From the NCBI RefSeq assembly GCF_013328815.1, contig NZ_JABUHN010000003.1:186001-250000 (forward strand): DNA of 64,000 bases, written 5' to 3'. The notes below the pieces were generated by a model that ran no database searches, was not told where the DNA came from, and saw only the letters and a list, made by a program, of their open reading frames with translations. The translations under genes were made by a program, and so were the position numbers. This document shows positions 1-9,867 of the stretch, piece by piece; the stretch's first letter is position 1, and each line of letters opens with the position of its first letter. Source of the DNA: Tabrizicola fusiformis. GTDB lineage: Bacteria > Pseudomonadota > Alphaproteobacteria > Rhodobacterales > Rhodobacteraceae.

Positions 1-1026
1 CCCTTGGATATCATCAACGAATACGGCGCCGACGCGCTGCGGTTTGCCAATGCGGCGATGGCCAGCCTTGGCGGCGTCTTGAAACTGGATACGAGCCGCA
101 TCGCGGGCTACCGCAACTTCGGCACCAAACTGTGGAACGCCTGCCGTTTCGCCGAGATGAACGGCGTCTGGGAAGGTCACAGCACCGGCCCCGCGCCGCA
201 ACCGCAGGCCACCGTGAACCGCTGGATCATCGGCGAAACCGCCAAGGCGCTGGCCGAGGTGGATGCTGCCCTCGCTGGCTTCCGCTTCGATCAGGCGGCG
301 GATGCGCTGTATAAATTCGTCTGGGGCAAGGTCTGCGACTGGTATGTCGAATTCGCCAAACCCCTGTTCGACGGTGCGCAAGCCGCCGAAACCCGCGCCA
401 CCATGGCCTGGGTGCTGGACCAGTGCATGATCCTGCTGCACCCGATGATGCCCTTCATCACCGAAGAGCTTTGGTCCACCACCGGCACCCGTGCCAAACT
501 CCTGGTCCTCACCGACTGGCCGGATTACGGCCTCACGCTGGTCGATCCGGCGGCAGACCGCGAGATGACATGGGTCACCACGCTGATCGAGGAAATCCGC
601 TCGGCCCGCGCCCAGATGCATGTGCCGGTCGGCCTGAAACTCGATCTCGTGGCCACCAGCCTGACCGATGAAGCGCGCACCGCATGGACCCGGAATGAGG
701 CGCTGATCCGCCGCCTCGCCCGGATCGACGGCTTCAGCGAAGGCCCCGCCCCCAAGGGCGCGATCAGCCTTGCCCTCGAAGGCGCCGCCTTCGCCCTGCC
801 ACTGGACGGGGTGATTGATATTGCCGAGGAAAAGGCCCGGCTGCAAAAAACGCTCGACAAACTGGGCAAGGAAATCGGCGGGCTCAAAGGCCGGCTGAAC
901 AACCCCGCCTTCGCCGCCTCCGCCCCCGAAGAGGTGGTGGACGAAGCCAAGGCCAACCTCGAAGCGCGCGAGGATGAGGCCGCCAAACTCGCCGCCGCCA
1001 TCAAGCGACTGGCCGAAATCGGCTGA
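1..1026 (+). CDS. valS: Valine-tRNA ligase, C-terminal part (5' end outside window)
   Basis: This is the C-terminal 341 residues of valyl-tRNA synthetase, which charges tRNA-Val with valine in the cytoplasm. The reading frame is open at base 1, so the catalytic Rossmann core and the KMSKS loop lie upstream; the first visible residues ([15 protein letters not shown]) are those that normally follow KMSKS. Next come the anticodon-binding helical domain (WNACRF, then PFITEELW near residue 155) and a C-terminal charged alpha-helical arm (about residues 275-340, rich in E, K and A) typical of ValS, which contacts the tRNA. The stop is TGA at 1024-1026 and is followed by a strong terminator. Identity is secure from the domain order and signature stretches. 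Confidence 0.97.
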   Translation, partial: PLDIINEYGADALRFANAAMASLGGVLKLDTSRIAGYRNFGTKLWNACRFAEMNGVWEGHSTGPAPQPQATVNRWIIGETAKALAEVDAALAGFRFDQAADALYKFVWGKVCDWYVEFAKPLFDGAQAAETRATMAWVLDQCMILLHPMMPFITEELWSTTGTRAKLLVLTDWPDYGLTLVDPAADREMTWVTTLIEEIRSARAQMHVPVGLKLDLVATSLTDEARTAWTRNEALIRRLARIDGFSEGPAPKGAISLALEGAAFALPLDGVIDIAEEKARLQKTLDKLGKEIGGLKGRLNNPAFAASAPEEVVDEAKANLEAREDEAAKLAAAIKRLAEIG

Positions 1027-1030
1027 TTGC

Positions 1031-1076
1031 CCTTCCGAAATACTCTCGGGGGGCAAAGGGGGGCAGACGGCCCCCC
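1031..1076 (-). repeat. Intergenic element, GAGGATATTT family, copy 1
   Basis: On the minus strand this reads as a GC hairpin followed by CCCCCCGAGAGTATTTCGG. Four other intergenic sites in the window have the same arrangement of a GC-rich hairpin, then C-rich bases, then GA(G)xATATTT-like bases. Here it overlaps the valS terminator. Confidence 0.55.
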
Positions 1077-1087
1077 TTTTCTTTTCC
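1058..1087 (+). terminator. Rho-independent terminator after valS
   Basis: A 7-bp perfect GC stem (GGGGGGC, loop AGACG, GCCCCCC) is followed directly by TTTTCTTTT. It begins 32 nt after the valS stop and precedes the next start codon by about 36 nt. The left half also belongs to a dispersed intergenic repeat family described separately. Confidence 0.85.
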
Positions 1088-1122
1088 GCAGCAGGCGCCT
1101 ACCTCAGAACCAGAGGTGCAAT

Positions 1123-1455
1123 ATGTCCTGGCTCTCCCGCCTTGCCGAACGGCAAATCCTCAAGGCCCGCCTCAAGGGCGATCTGCAGGGCCTGAGCGGC
1201 GAAGGCAAACCCCTGCCCGAGCGGCCCGGCGACGCCTTTGTCAGCGCGGGCGATGCCGTGGGCTTTCGTATCATGGCCGAGGCCGGGGTTTTGCCCGAGG
1301 AAATCACTCTCAAAAAACAGGCCGCCGCCCAGCGTGCCCATCTGGCCAGCCTGACGGATGCGGCAGAGCGCAAGGCCGCGATGGCGGACCTCGCCCGCAT
1401 CGAAATGCGGCAGGCCATCGCCGAAGAATCCCGCCGCCGGTTCCTGAAAGACTGA
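1123..1455 (+). CDS. DUF1992 (DnaJC28-like) family protein
   Basis: A 110-residue soluble protein. The start MSWLSRLAERQILKARLKGD, the motif LSGEGKPLPERPGDAF and the arginine-rich C-terminus match the DUF1992 domain, which is also found in eukaryotic DnaJ subfamily C member 28. No J-domain HPD is present, so this is only the conserved accessory domain; its biochemical role is not established. The reading frame stays open upstream to 1027, but the ATG at 1123 is chosen because family members begin with this tryptophan-containing helix and because the valS terminator lies before it. It is followed by a double palindrome (1475-1517) rather than another gene in the same frame. Confidence 0.85.
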   Translation: MSWLSRLAERQILKARLKGDLQGLSGEGKPLPERPGDAFVSAGDAVGFRIMAEAGVLPEEITLKKQAAAQRAHLASLTDAAERKAAMADLARIEMRQAIAEESRRRFLKD

Positions 1456-1474
1456 CCTTTCCCCCCGCGCGACG

Positions 1475-1517
1475 CAAATTTCTTGCAAGAAATTTGCCGG
1501 ATTTTTTCAAAAATCCG
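1475..1517. repeat. Double palindrome, AAATTTCTT family, copy 1
   Basis: Positions 1475-1496 form a perfect 22-nt palindrome with arms CAAATTTCTT and AAGAAATTTG around GC. One base later, 1498-1517 form a second hairpin, CGGATTTTT with AAAAATCCG around TC. A second copy of this two-palindrome arrangement occurs at 52804-52847. Being AT-rich in a GC-rich genome and lying just after a stop codon, it may act as a terminator, but there is no clean U-tract outside the stems. Confidence 0.7.
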
Positions 1518-1558
1518 CCCCCCTTGCCAGCGGCCCGCTTTCCGGCAAAAGTCGCGGC

Positions 1559-2662
1559 ATGACCCGCCCGCTTCTCACCCCGCTTGCCCTGTCGCTGCCC
1601 GAAACCGTGCCCTTCGTCGGCCCCGAAACGCAGGAACGCGCGATGGGCCGCCCCTTCCGCGCCCGGCTGGGGGCCAATGAAAGCCTGTTCGGCCCCTCGC
1701 CCAAGGCGCTTGCCGCGATGGCGCAGGCGGCGGCGGATGTCTGGATGTATGGCGACCCGGAAAACCATGACCTGAAACAGGCGCTGGCGGCGCATCACGG
1801 CTGCCGACCCGAAAATATCGTTGTGGGCGAAGGCATTGACGGGCTTCTGGGCTATCTCGTCCGCCTGACGGTCGGCCCCGGCGACAGGGTTGTCACCTCG
1901 CTCGGCGCCTATCCGACCTTCACCTTCCATGTCGCGGGGTTTGGCGGCGAGGTGGTCCGCGTGCCCTACAAAGGCGACCATGAAGACCCGGAGGCCCTGC
2001 TGGAGGCCGCCCGCAGCCATGCGCCGAAACTGATCTACCTCGCCAACCCCGACAATCCGATGGGCAGCGCCCATTCCGGCGCGGTGATTGCCGATATGGT
2101 CGCGGCCCTGCCCGAGGGCAGCCTTCTGGTGCTGGACGAAGCCTATGTCGATCTTGCCCCCGAAGGCACGGCGCCGGTGCTGTCGCCCGACGATCCGCGG
2201 GTGATCCGCTTTCGCACCTTCTCCAAGGCGCATGGCATGGCAGGCGCGCGGGTGGGCTATGCGATTGCCGCGCCGGAACTGGCCCGCGCCTTTGACAAGG
2301 TGCGCAACCATTTCGGCATGGGGCGGATTGCGCAGGCGGGCGCGCTGGCGGCGCTGGCCGACACCGCGCATCTTGCCCGGGTTCGCGCCCTGACGGCGAC
2401 CGCCCGCAGTCGGCTGACCGGGATTGCCGCCGCCAACGGGCTGCGCGCGCTGCCCTCGGCCACCAATTTCGTGACGATCGACTGCGGACGGGATGGCGAT
2501 TACGCCCGGGCCGTGCTGCGCGAAACCGTGGCGCGGGGTGTGTTCATCCGAATGCCCGGCGTGGCCCCGCTGGACCGCTGCATCCGCATCAGTCTGGGCG
2601 ACGAACCCGCATTGGCGATCCTGGAAGGGGTTCTGCCGCAGGCGCTGCGCGCGGCAGGCTGA
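1559..2662 (+). CDS. HisC-like PLP-dependent aminotransferase (class I/II)
   Basis: A 367-residue fold-type I aminotransferase closest in layout to histidinol-phosphate aminotransferases. Visible signatures are LGANESLFGPSP near residue 40 (the substrate arm), NPDNPMG at 163-169, DEAY at 193-196 (the Asp binds the pyridine nitrogen), and SKAHGMAG with Lys223 as the PLP-linking lysine, followed by Arg/Gly GARVGYAI. No his-operon gene lies nearby, and Rhodobacteraceae commonly have a separate bona fide hisC, so this may be a paralogue acting on another amino-acid or phosphonate substrate. The ATG at 1559 is the first in the frame after the double palindrome. The reaction type is secure, the substrate is not. 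Confidence 0.85.
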   Translation: MTRPLLTPLALSLPETVPFVGPETQERAMGRPFRARLGANESLFGPSPKALAAMAQAAADVWMYGDPENHDLKQALAAHHGCRPENIVVGEGIDGLLGYLVRLTVGPGDRVVTSLGAYPTFTFHVAGFGGEVVRVPYKGDHEDPEALLEAARSHAPKLIYLANPDNPMGSAHSGAVIADMVAALPEGSLLVLDEAYVDLAPEGTAPVLSPDDPRVIRFRTFSKAHGMAGARVGYAIAAPELARAFDKVRNHFGMGRIAQAGALAALADTAHLARVRALTATARSRLTGIAAANGLRALPSATNFVTIDCGRDGDYARAVLRETVARGVFIRMPGVAPLDRCIRISLGDEPALAILEGVLPQALRAAG

Positions 2663-2664
2663 TT

Positions 2665-3048
2665 TTATTCGGCAGCCAGCCCGGTGCTGGCAGGCCCCAG
2701 AACCGGCGCCGGGCCGGCGGGGGTTTCAGCCGGGCCAAGGCGCGGCGCCGGGGCGGCGGAAACCGGATCAGCCAGCACAAGGCGCGGGCTGGCGGCGGGT
2801 GCTTCGGCCGCCTCTTGCAGTACACGGCGGAACACCAGCATGTTCTGGAACGTGGTCTTGGTGCCGGTCAGCCCGGTGCGCTCGTCCAGCGGCAGGGTGT
2901 CGGCGCGGACATAATCCCACCCCTCGCGGCCTAGCGCATTCATCAGCGTGGACAGTGCCAGCGCAAAGCGGTCTTCCGAGGTCTTGACCCCCCGCGCCTT
3001 TTCGCCGCGACGCGGCGCCGGGACGACCTTGTATTCGAAACGCTGCAT
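2665..3048 (-). CDS. DUF4177-like conserved protein
   Basis: A 127-residue protein. The N-terminal half ([15 protein letters not shown], then [22 protein letters not shown] and [10 protein letters not shown]) has the small beta-alpha-beta pattern of DUF4177 proteins, where FEYKVV and LN.LG.EGW are the typical markers. The C-terminal 45 residues are Pro/Ala-rich and probably disordered. The function of this family is unknown. The longer open frame (to 3183) is rejected because MQRFEYK is the family N-terminus. It converges on the HisC-like gene, with only 2 nt between the stop codons. Confidence 0.75.
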   Translation of the reverse strand: MQRFEYKVVPAPRRGEKARGVKTSEDRFALALSTLMNALGREGWDYVRADTLPLDERTGLTGTKTTFQNMLVFRRVLQEAAEAPAASPRLVLADPVSAAPAPRLGPAETPAGPAPVLGPASTGLAAE

Positions 3049-3317
3049 GGGATTCTCCGCCTTTGCCCGCGCAAGATACTGAGATTCCTCCGCCAAGTCC
3101 AAGAGAAGACAGGGGAATCCGCGATGCCCGGCGCATTGCTGCCACACCGCAAACCCTAGCGGAACCGCCCCTCGGCGCCGCAACCCCTAGGCGTGCCCCA
3201 GCCGGGCCTATTGTGGAAACCCACAACTATGCGGCCCCCGCCCCCCGGCGCTATCCCCAAAGACAGGGAGACCCGGCGCACGGCGCGACGGGAGACGTGA
3301 TTCCAAAGGGAGGCACC

Positions 3318-4670
3318 ATGCATATCGAAACCGCGGCCCCGACCGGGCCCAAGCCCTTTTACGCGCAGCTTTACGTTCAGGTTCTGGCCGCCATCACGGC
3401 GGGTATCCTGCTGGGTCATTTCTACCCCGACCTCGGCGCCAGCCTGAAACCGCTGGGCGATGCTTTCGTCAAGCTGGTCAAGATGATCATCGCCCCGGTG
3501 ATCTTTCTGACCGTGACCACCGGCATTGCGGGCATGTCCGACATGAAGAAGGTCGGGCGTGTTGCAGGCAAGGCGATGCTCTATTTCCTGACCTTCTCGA
3601 CGCTGGCGCTGGTGGTGGGCCTTGTGGTGGCCAACCTGGTGCAGCCGGGTTCCGGCATGAACATCGACCCGGCCACGCTCGATGCCGAAGCGGTGGCGAA
3701 ATACGCCGACAAGGCGCATGAGACGACGATCACCGGCTTTCTGATGTCGATCATTCCCGACACGGTGGTCAGCGCGTTCTCCGAAGGCAACATTCTGCAA
3801 GTGCTGTTCTTTTCGGTGCTGTTCGGGCTGGCTCTGGGCATGACCGGCGACCATGGTAAGCCGGTCCTGAACTTCATGCAGAACCTGACCTATCCGATCT
3901 TCAAACTGGTGGCGATCCTGATGAAGGCGGCCCCCATCGGCGCCTTCGGTGCCATGGCCTTCACCATCGGCAAATACGGGATCGGTTCGGTGATCAACCT
4001 CGCCTTCCTCGTGTTCTGCTTCTATCTGACGGCCTTCCTGTTCGTGGTGATCGTGCTGGGGGCTGTGGCGCGCTACAACGGCTTTTCGGTGTTCAAGCTG
4101 ATCCGCTACCTCAAGGAAGAACTGCTGCTGGTGCTGGGCACTTCGTCGTCCGAAGCGGCCCTGCCCTCGCTGATCCAGAAGATGGAGCGCGCCGGGGCTT
4201 CGCGCTCGGTGGTGGGGCTGGTGGTGCCGACGGGCTACAGCTTCAACCTTGATGGCACCAATATCTACATGACGATGGCGGCGCTCTTCATCGCTCAGGC
4301 CACCAACACCGACCTGACGCTGGGGCAGGAAATCCTGCTGCTCGCGGTGGCGATGCTGTCGTCCAAGGGCGCTGCGGGCATCACCGGCGCGGGCTTCATC
4401 ACGCTGGCCGCCACGTTGTCGGTGGTGCCGACGGTGCCGGTGGCGGGGATGGCGCTGATCCTTGGTGTGGACCGCTTCATGTCCGAAGTGCGGGCCCTGA
4501 CCAACTTCATCGGCAATGCGGTGGCCACGCTGGTCGTCGCCCGCTGGGAGAATGAGCTGGACATCGACGCGCTGAATGACGCGCTGAACGGCAAACCGCA
4601 TGTGGTGGCCCCCCATGCCGCCGATCCGCTGCCCCCTGCCTTCAGCGACGATATCCTTGCCGTTGACTGA
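3318..4670 (+). CDS. dctA: C4-dicarboxylate/H+ (or Na+) symporter DctA
   Basis: A 450-residue inner-membrane carrier of the DAACS (glutamate/dicarboxylate) family that imports succinate, fumarate and malate. Evidence: hydrophobic segments throughout, the N-terminal [40 protein letters not shown], the serine-rich hairpin [12 protein letters not shown], and the substrate-binding regions [16 protein letters not shown] and [16 protein letters not shown]. The ATG at 3318 has GGAGG-like bases 5-10 nt upstream; the open frame back to 3063 lacks a site and codes low-complexity sequence. The 270-bp upstream region contains a small inverted repeat (TTGTGG/CCACAA, 3211-3226) that could be a regulator site; no dctBD genes are visible. 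It fits with glcB and maeB elsewhere in the window as C4-acid metabolism. Confidence 0.96.
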   Translation: MHIETAAPTGPKPFYAQLYVQVLAAITAGILLGHFYPDLGASLKPLGDAFVKLVKMIIAPVIFLTVTTGIAGMSDMKKVGRVAGKAMLYFLTFSTLALVVGLVVANLVQPGSGMNIDPATLDAEAVAKYADKAHETTITGFLMSIIPDTVVSAFSEGNILQVLFFSVLFGLALGMTGDHGKPVLNFMQNLTYPIFKLVAILMKAAPIGAFGAMAFTIGKYGIGSVINLAFLVFCFYLTAFLFVVIVLGAVARYNGFSVFKLIRYLKEELLLVLGTSSSEAALPSLIQKMERAGASRSVVGLVVPTGYSFNLDGTNIYMTMAALFIAQATNTDLTLGQEILLLAVAMLSSKGAAGITGAGFITLAATLSVVPTVPVAGMALILGVDRFMSEVRALTNFIGNAVATLVVARWENELDIDALNDALNGKPHVVAPHAADPLPPAFSDDILAVD

Positions 4671-4692
4671 TCAACCCCGGTCACACCAAAGC

Positions 4693-4722
4693 AAAAGGGC
4701 ACCCGCGAGGGTGCCCTTTTTT
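4693..4722 (+). terminator. Rho-independent terminator after dctA
   Basis: A 12-bp perfect stem (AAAAGGGCACCC / GGGTGCCCTTTT) with a GCGA tetraloop runs into a T-tract, 22 nt after the dctA stop. The A-rich left arm makes it symmetrical, so it can also stop gatB transcripts arriving from the other side. Confidence 0.95.
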
Positions 4723-4739
4723 CTGATAGAAGCGGCGGC

Positions 4740-6251
4740 TTACAGCCCCAGCTTCTTCGCCACCATCTCATTCACCACCGCCGGATTGGCCTTGCCCCCG
4801 GTGGCCTTCAGCACTTGGCCCGTGAACCAACCCGCCAGCTTGGCATTGACCCGCGCCTTTTCCACCTGCGCCGGGTTGGCGGCAATCAGATCGTCCAGCG
4901 CCTTTTCAATCGCGCCGGTGTCGGTGACCTGCTTCATCCCCCGCGCCGCCGCAACTTCCGCCGGATCGCCGCCTTCGGTCCAGAGAATCTCGAACAGTTC
5001 CTTGCCCATCTTGCCGGTGATCTCACCCGAGGCCAGAAGGTCCAGAAGCCCGCCCAATTGCCCAACCGAAACAGGGCTTTCCGCGATGGACTTCGACTCC
5101 TTGTTCAAACGTCCGAAAAGCTCGTTGATCACCCAGTTCGCGGCAATCTTGCCATCGCGCCCCCGCGCCACCGCCTCAAAGAAGGCCGCCGCCTCAAGCT
5201 CGGCCGTCAGCACATTGGCATCATAATCGGTCAGCCCGAAATCGCCCATGAACCGCGCCTTCTTGGCATCCGGCAATTCCGGCATCGAGGCCGCGATGTC
5301 ATCCACCCAAGCCTGCTCGATCTCCAGCGGCAGAAGGTCCGGGCAGGGGAAATAGCGGTAGTCATGCGCCTCTTCCTTGCTGCGCATCGACCGGGTTTCG
5401 CCCTTGTCCGGGTCGTAAAGCCGGGTCTCCTGCACCACCTTGCCGCCATCCTCCAGAATGGCAATCTGGCGCCGCGCCTCGTAATCAATCGCCGCCTGAA
5501 TGAACCGCAGCGAGTTCATGTTCTTGATCTCGCAGCGCGTGCCGAGATGGCCGAAATCCTGCGTCGCCTGATATTTCTCATACTGGCCAGGACGGCAGAC
5601 CGAGACGTTCACATCCGCCCGCAGGTTGCCGTTCTGCATGTTGCCGTCGCAGGTGCCCAGATAGCGCAGGATCTGCCGCAGCTTGGCGACATAGGCCGCC
5701 GCCTCTTCCGGGCCACGGATATCGGGGCGGCTGACAATCTCCATCAGGGCAACGCCGGTGCGGTTGAAATCGACGAAAGACATCGTCGGGTCCATGTCAT
5801 GGATCGACTTGCCCGCGTCCTGCTCAAGGTGAATCCGCTCGATCCGCACCAGCCGCGCGACACCCGGCGCCAGTTCCACCAGAACCTCGCCCTCACCCAC
5901 GATCGGGTGGTAAAGCTGCGAAATCTGATAGCCCTGCGGCAGATCGGGGTAGAAATAATTCTTGCGGTCGAAGGCCGAACGCAGATTGATCTGCGCCTTC
6001 AGCCCAAGGCCCGAGCGCACCGCCTGCGCCACGCAAAACTCGTTGATCACCGGCAACATCCCCGGCATCGCGGCATCGACGAAGGCCACGTTCGAATTCG
6101 GCTCTGCCCCGACCTGCGTCGAGGCGCCTGAGAACAGCTTGGAATTCGAGGCGACCTGAGCATGAATCTCCATGCCGATCACCAGTTCCCAATCGGACTT
6201 GGCCCCGGCAATCACCTTGGGCTTGGGCGCTTCATAGGTCAGATCCAGCAT
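4740..6251 (-). CDS. gatB: Asp-tRNA(Asn)/Glu-tRNA(Gln) amidotransferase subunit B
   Basis: 503 residues. GatB binds the misacylated Glu-tRNA(Gln) or Asp-tRNA(Asn) and activates it for amidation in the GatCAB complex. Seen: the N-terminal [13 protein letters not shown], the metal/ATP-site region ([50 protein letters not shown]), [10 protein letters not shown] and the C-terminal YqeY-like tail ending [13 protein letters not shown]. Start: the ATG at 6251 ([12 protein letters not shown]) has GGAGG five bases upstream and matches family N-termini; an in-frame ATG four codons earlier (6263) is possible. gatA and gatC are not adjacent. Divergent from the lytic transglycosylase gene, with about 180 nt between them. 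Confidence 0.97.
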   Translation of the reverse strand: MLDLTYEAPKPKVIAGAKSDWELVIGMEIHAQVASNSKLFSGASTQVGAEPNSNVAFVDAAMPGMLPVINEFCVAQAVRSGLGLKAQINLRSAFDRKNYFYPDLPQGYQISQLYHPIVGEGEVLVELAPGVARLVRIERIHLEQDAGKSIHDMDPTMSFVDFNRTGVALMEIVSRPDIRGPEEAAAYVAKLRQILRYLGTCDGNMQNGNLRADVNVSVCRPGQYEKYQATQDFGHLGTRCEIKNMNSLRFIQAAIDYEARRQIAILEDGGKVVQETRLYDPDKGETRSMRSKEEAHDYRYFPCPDLLPLEIEQAWVDDIAASMPELPDAKKARFMGDFGLTDYDANVLTAELEAAAFFEAVARGRDGKIAANWVINELFGRLNKESKSIAESPVSVGQLGGLLDLLASGEITGKMGKELFEILWTEGGDPAEVAAARGMKQVTDTGAIEKALDDLIAANPAQVEKARVNAKLAGWFTGQVLKATGGKANPAVVNEMVAKKLGL

Positions 6252-6433
6252 CGGGGCCTCCATCGCTTGCCCTCGCCTTCTACGGCAGGCGAAGCCCCCC
6301 CTCAAGGGCCGCAAGCGGCGGAAATCGGCCCAAATCCGCGCAAGCCAAAGCGCCGCGCTTGCCAGAACGCCGGTTTCTTGGCCAAAGCGCCCTTGCCGCG
6401 TGCATTCCTGCGCGGTGCTGCCCAAGTGAACCC

Positions 6434-7033
6434 ATGCTGAAACCCGCTGCTTTTCTGGCCCTGACCCTGACAGTTTCCGGCTGCGTCGATACCACCGCGC
6501 CCGATTTCATGTCCTTCATGCCAGGCGGCAAGCCCCCCGCCATGGCCTGGGATCACCGCCCCGAAGCAGATCAGTGGACGGTCAGCACCATGTCCGCCGT
6601 CGCCTCTGAAGATGATGCGCTGGCCGATCTCGTGCCCGAAGACATCGACACCTGGTGCCCCGGCTATGCCAAAGCCTCGATCGGCGAACGCCGCGCCTTC
6701 TGGTCGGGCCTGCTTTCGGCCGTGGCGCGCTATGAAAGCAGTTGGAACCCGCGCGCCTCGGGCGGTGGCGGGCGCTATATCGGCGTAATGCAGATTTCCC
6801 CCCGCTCTGCCGCCAATTACGGCTGCGAGGCCGATACCGCCGCCGAACTCAAGGATGGCGCGGCCAATCTGCAATGCGCCGTCGAAATGGTGGCCTATCA
6901 TGTCGAGCGCGACGGCGTGGTCGCCGGGCGCGGCACCAAAGGCGTGGGCCGCGACTGGATGCCGCTGCGCGACGCCGGCAAACGCGCCGCCATCGCCGAC
7001 TGGACCCGCGCGCAATCATATTGCCAGAAGTAA
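6434..7033 (+). CDS. SLT-type lytic transglycosylase lipoprotein
   Basis: 199 residues. A lipoprotein signal ([17 protein letters not shown], lipid-attached Cys17) is followed by a lytic transglycosylase/lysozyme-like fold: catalytic glutamate in ARYESSWNP (Glu101), GVMQIS at 117-122 and the downstream N-rich and Y/H helices ([13 protein letters not shown]). It would cleave the MurNAc-GlcNAc bond of peptidoglycan from the outer-membrane inner face, either in cell-wall turnover or to make room for envelope machines. The ATG at 6434 is chosen because it starts the signal peptide; the frame upstream codes no sensible sequence. It stands alone, with no secretion or conjugation genes nearby, so housekeeping wall remodelling is the likeliest role. 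Confidence 0.88.
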   Translation: MLKPAAFLALTLTVSGCVDTTAPDFMSFMPGGKPPAMAWDHRPEADQWTVSTMSAVASEDDALADLVPEDIDTWCPGYAKASIGERRAFWSGLLSAVARYESSWNPRASGGGGRYIGVMQISPRSAANYGCEADTAAELKDGAANLQCAVEMVAYHVERDGVVAGRGTKGVGRDWMPLRDAGKRAAIADWTRAQSYCQK

Positions 7034-7044
7034 ACTCCCGGCAT

Positions 7045-7118
7045 TTGCCCTTCTCGAAATACTCCCGCCGAAGGCTCTTTGCCCGAGCCGGTTGGCCGCA
7101 GGCCAGAGGCGAGAAACA
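7045..7118 (-). repeat. Intergenic element, GAGGATATTT family, copy 2
   Basis: The minus strand reads two GC hairpins (TGGCC/GGCCA and GGCTC/GAGCC on the plus strand at 7093-7105 and 7073-7089), then GGCGGGAGTATTTCGAG. Same layout as the copies at 1031, 11553, 23759 and 43718, but more diverged. Confidence 0.45.
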
Positions 7119-7123
7119 AAAAT

Positions 7124-7149
7124 GCCGCCGTTTCGCAAGAAACGGCGGC
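7124..7149 (-). terminator. Terminator hairpin of pepN
   Basis: An 11-bp perfect stem (GCCGCCGTTTC / GAAACGGCGGC) with a 4-nt loop lies 10 nt past the pepN stop codon. Read on the minus strand, the stem is followed by ATTTTTGTTT, a usable U-tract. On the plus strand the sequence after it is weaker. Confidence 0.8.
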
Positions 7150-7158
7150 GCAATTTCC

Positions 7159-9738
7159 TTAAATGGCCAGCATCCGCCCCACCATCTCTGACAGATCGCG
7201 GCTGAGGCCGGGTGCCGCCAGAATCCGCTGCAAGGCCGCCCGGATCATCGCCTGCCGGTCGGCGTCATAGCGCGGCCAGGTCTCGAAGGCGGTGGACATC
7301 CGAGCCGCCGTCTGCGGGTTCACCGGGTCCAGCCGGATCAGCCAATCGGCCAGCAAGGCATAGCCCGCACCGCTTTCATGGTGGAACCCGGCATGGTTGC
7401 CGGTAAAGCCGCCCAGCACCGCGCGAAAACGGTTGGGGTTCTTCATGTCGAAATCGGGCCGTGCGGTCAGCCGGGCGACCACGGCGGGCAGCGACTCGGG
7501 CGCGGCCATCGCCGCCTGCACCGCGAACCATTTGTCCATCACCAGCCGGTCGCCCTTCCAGCGCGCCTCGAAATCCGCCAGTTGCGCCGTGCCCTGCCCC
7601 GCCTCCAAGAGGATCGCCAGCGCGCCGAAGCTCTCGGTCATATTGCCCGCCGCGGCGTAAGCCGCCCGCGCCGCCGCGCCGCCGTCCAGCCGCGTCAGCA
7701 AGGCCAGCGCCGCCAACCGCAGCGCCCGCCGCCCCGCAGGCCCGGCTTCGGCCGAGAACGGCCCCTCCACCCGCATCGCCGCTTCCAGCCCCGCCAGCCT
7801 TGGCCCCAGAGCCTGCGCCAGTGCCAACGACAGCGCCTGTCGCGCGCTTCGGATGCGGGCCGGGTCGGGCACATGACCCGATTGCGCCAGCGTGGCCGCC
7901 ATATCATCCTCGCCCGGCAGGCGCAGCGCCAGCGCGCGGAAGGCCGGGTCAAGCCCCTCGTCAAAGGCGAGCCGCGCCATACCGTCAAGGAAATCCGGCA
8001 GGGGCGCCGCCCCTTGGGTGATCATCCGCGCCAGCACATCCTTGGCCAGCGCGCGCCCCGCCTCCCAGCGGTTGAACGGGTCGGTGTCATGCGCCAGAAG
8101 GAAGGCGCGCTCCGCCGCCGGAACCTCGCGTTCCAGCACCACAGGCGCCGAAAACCCCCGCAGGATCGAAGGGATGGGTCGCGCCGCCAGCCCCTCAAAG
8201 GCAAAGCTCTGCACGGGTTTGGTCAGTTCCAGCACCGTCGTCGGCACCACTTCGTCGCCGTTGGGATTGAGCAGGCCAACCGCCACCGGAATAACCTTGG
8301 CACCCTTTTCCGGCTGCCCCGGCGTGGGCGGGTTTTCCTGCGCCAGCGTCAGGGTATAGGTGCCGCCCTGCGGCCCGGGGCTCCACGCCTCATAGACCTT
8401 CAGCCGGGGTGTTCCGGCCTCGGTATACCAGCGTTTGAACTGCGACAGGTCGCGCGCCGTGGTATCTTCAAACACCGTCAGCCAGTCTTCGATGGTCGCC
8501 GCCTGCCCGTCATGCCGCGCGAAATAGAGGTCCAGCGCCTGTGCATAGGCATCATCCCCCACCATCCGCCGCAGCATCCCGATCACCTCGGCGCCCTTTT
8601 CATAAACCGTGGCGGTGTAGAAATTGTTGATCTCGACAAAGCTGTCGGGCCGCACCGCATGGGCCAGCGGCCCCTGATCCTCGCGGAACTGCCGGGCGCG
8701 CAGCATGAGCACATCCTCGATCCGCTTGACCGCATGAGACCGCATGTCGCCCGAAAACTGCTGATCGCGGTAAACCGTCAGCCCCTCTTTCAGGCAAAGC
8801 TGGAACCAGTCGCGGCAGGTGATGCGGTTGCCGGTCCAGTTGTGGAAATACTCATGCGCGATGATCGCCTCGATCCGGGCGAAATCGTCATCAGTGGCGG
8901 TGGCGGCATTGGCCAGAACTGCCTTGGAGTTGAAAATGTTCAACCCCTTGTTTTCCATCGCGCCCATATTGAAGTCATCGACGGCCACGATGTTGAAAAT
9001 ATCCAAGTCATATTCGCGGCCATAGACCTCTTCATCCCAGGTCATCGACTTTTTCAGCGCCTCCATCCCCCAGGCGCAGCGGTCTTCGTCCCCCGGACGC
9101 ACCCAGATGTTCAGCGCCACCTCGCGGCCCGAGGCGGTGATGAAGCGGTCGGGATGCGCCACCAGATCGCCCGCCACCAGCGCAAAGAGATAGGCCGGTT
9201 TCGGCCAGGGATCATCCCATTCCGCCCAGCACGGCCCCTGCCCCAGCGGATTGCCGTTTGACAAAAGCACCGGCAGATCGCCCTCGATCCGCACCCGGAA
9301 GCGCGCCATCACATCGGGGCGGTCGGGGTAATAGGTGATCTTGCGAAAGCCTTCGGCCTCGCATTGGGTGCAATACATGCCGCGCGACATATACAGCCCC
9401 TCCAGCGCGGTGTTCGCCTCGGGCGCGATTTCCACTTCGGTTTCAAGGGTGAAGGCACCCTCGGGAAGATCGGCGGCGGCAATGGTCAGGCCGGTGTCGT
9501 CGAGTGCCGGAACCACCGCCCGCCCATCCACCGCAGCCGAGATCAGCCGCAGCGCCTCACCATGCAGGCGCAGGTCGTGGCGGCCCGGGCGGGCCGGGTT
9601 CGGCGTGAAGTCCAGCCGGGCCAGCACCCGCGTGGCCTGCGGCGCAAGGCGGAAGGTCAGCGCCACCTGCGGCAAGAGAAAGGCAAAGGGCTGATAATCG
9701 GCAAGGCGGATGGTGCGCGGATCGGTCGTGTCGGGCAT
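7159..9738 (-). CDS. pepN: Aminopeptidase N (M1 family)
   Basis: 859 residues, a usual length for proteobacterial PepN. This zinc metallopeptidase removes N-terminal residues from cytoplasmic peptides. Seen: the exopeptidase motif GAMEN at 259-263, the zinc site HEYFHNWTG (His295, Glu296, His299) and the third ligand in LKEGLTVYRD (Glu318), plus the DUF3458 Ig-like and C-terminal helical domains ending in SRDLSEMVGRMLAI. The ATG at 9738 has AAGGAG seven bases upstream. The gene is monocistronic, divergent from the photolyase gene, and ends in a hairpin at 7124-7149. Confidence 0.97.
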   Translation of the reverse strand: MPDTTDPRTIRLADYQPFAFLLPQVALTFRLAPQATRVLARLDFTPNPARPGRHDLRLHGEALRLISAAVDGRAVVPALDDTGLTIAAADLPEGAFTLETEVEIAPEANTALEGLYMSRGMYCTQCEAEGFRKITYYPDRPDVMARFRVRIEGDLPVLLSNGNPLGQGPCWAEWDDPWPKPAYLFALVAGDLVAHPDRFITASGREVALNIWVRPGDEDRCAWGMEALKKSMTWDEEVYGREYDLDIFNIVAVDDFNMGAMENKGLNIFNSKAVLANAATATDDDFARIEAIIAHEYFHNWTGNRITCRDWFQLCLKEGLTVYRDQQFSGDMRSHAVKRIEDVLMLRARQFREDQGPLAHAVRPDSFVEINNFYTATVYEKGAEVIGMLRRMVGDDAYAQALDLYFARHDGQAATIEDWLTVFEDTTARDLSQFKRWYTEAGTPRLKVYEAWSPGPQGGTYTLTLAQENPPTPGQPEKGAKVIPVAVGLLNPNGDEVVPTTVLELTKPVQSFAFEGLAARPIPSILRGFSAPVVLEREVPAAERAFLLAHDTDPFNRWEAGRALAKDVLARMITQGAAPLPDFLDGMARLAFDEGLDPAFRALALRLPGEDDMAATLAQSGHVPDPARIRSARQALSLALAQALGPRLAGLEAAMRVEGPFSAEAGPAGRRALRLAALALLTRLDGGAAARAAYAAAGNMTESFGALAILLEAGQGTAQLADFEARWKGDRLVMDKWFAVQAAMAAPESLPAVVARLTARPDFDMKNPNRFRAVLGGFTGNHAGFHHESGAGYALLADWLIRLDPVNPQTAARMSTAFETWPRYDADRQAMIRAALQRILAAPGLSRDLSEMVGRMLAI

Positions 9739-9867
9739 GGCGGTCTCCTTCCGCCGCAGGCTAGGACGGCGGGGCGGCAGAGAAAAGCCCCGCCGCGCGG
9801 CAAACCTGCGCCAACCGGCCGTAGAACGCCCTTGCCGAATCCCGGCGGGCAGCTATGTCTTTGTTCC

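Noticed and set aside
3049-3317. Sigma-54 promoter for dctA
   Set aside because: No TGGCAC-N5-TTGC match on the correct strand; only a partial match on the opposite strand. No dctBD genes nearby.
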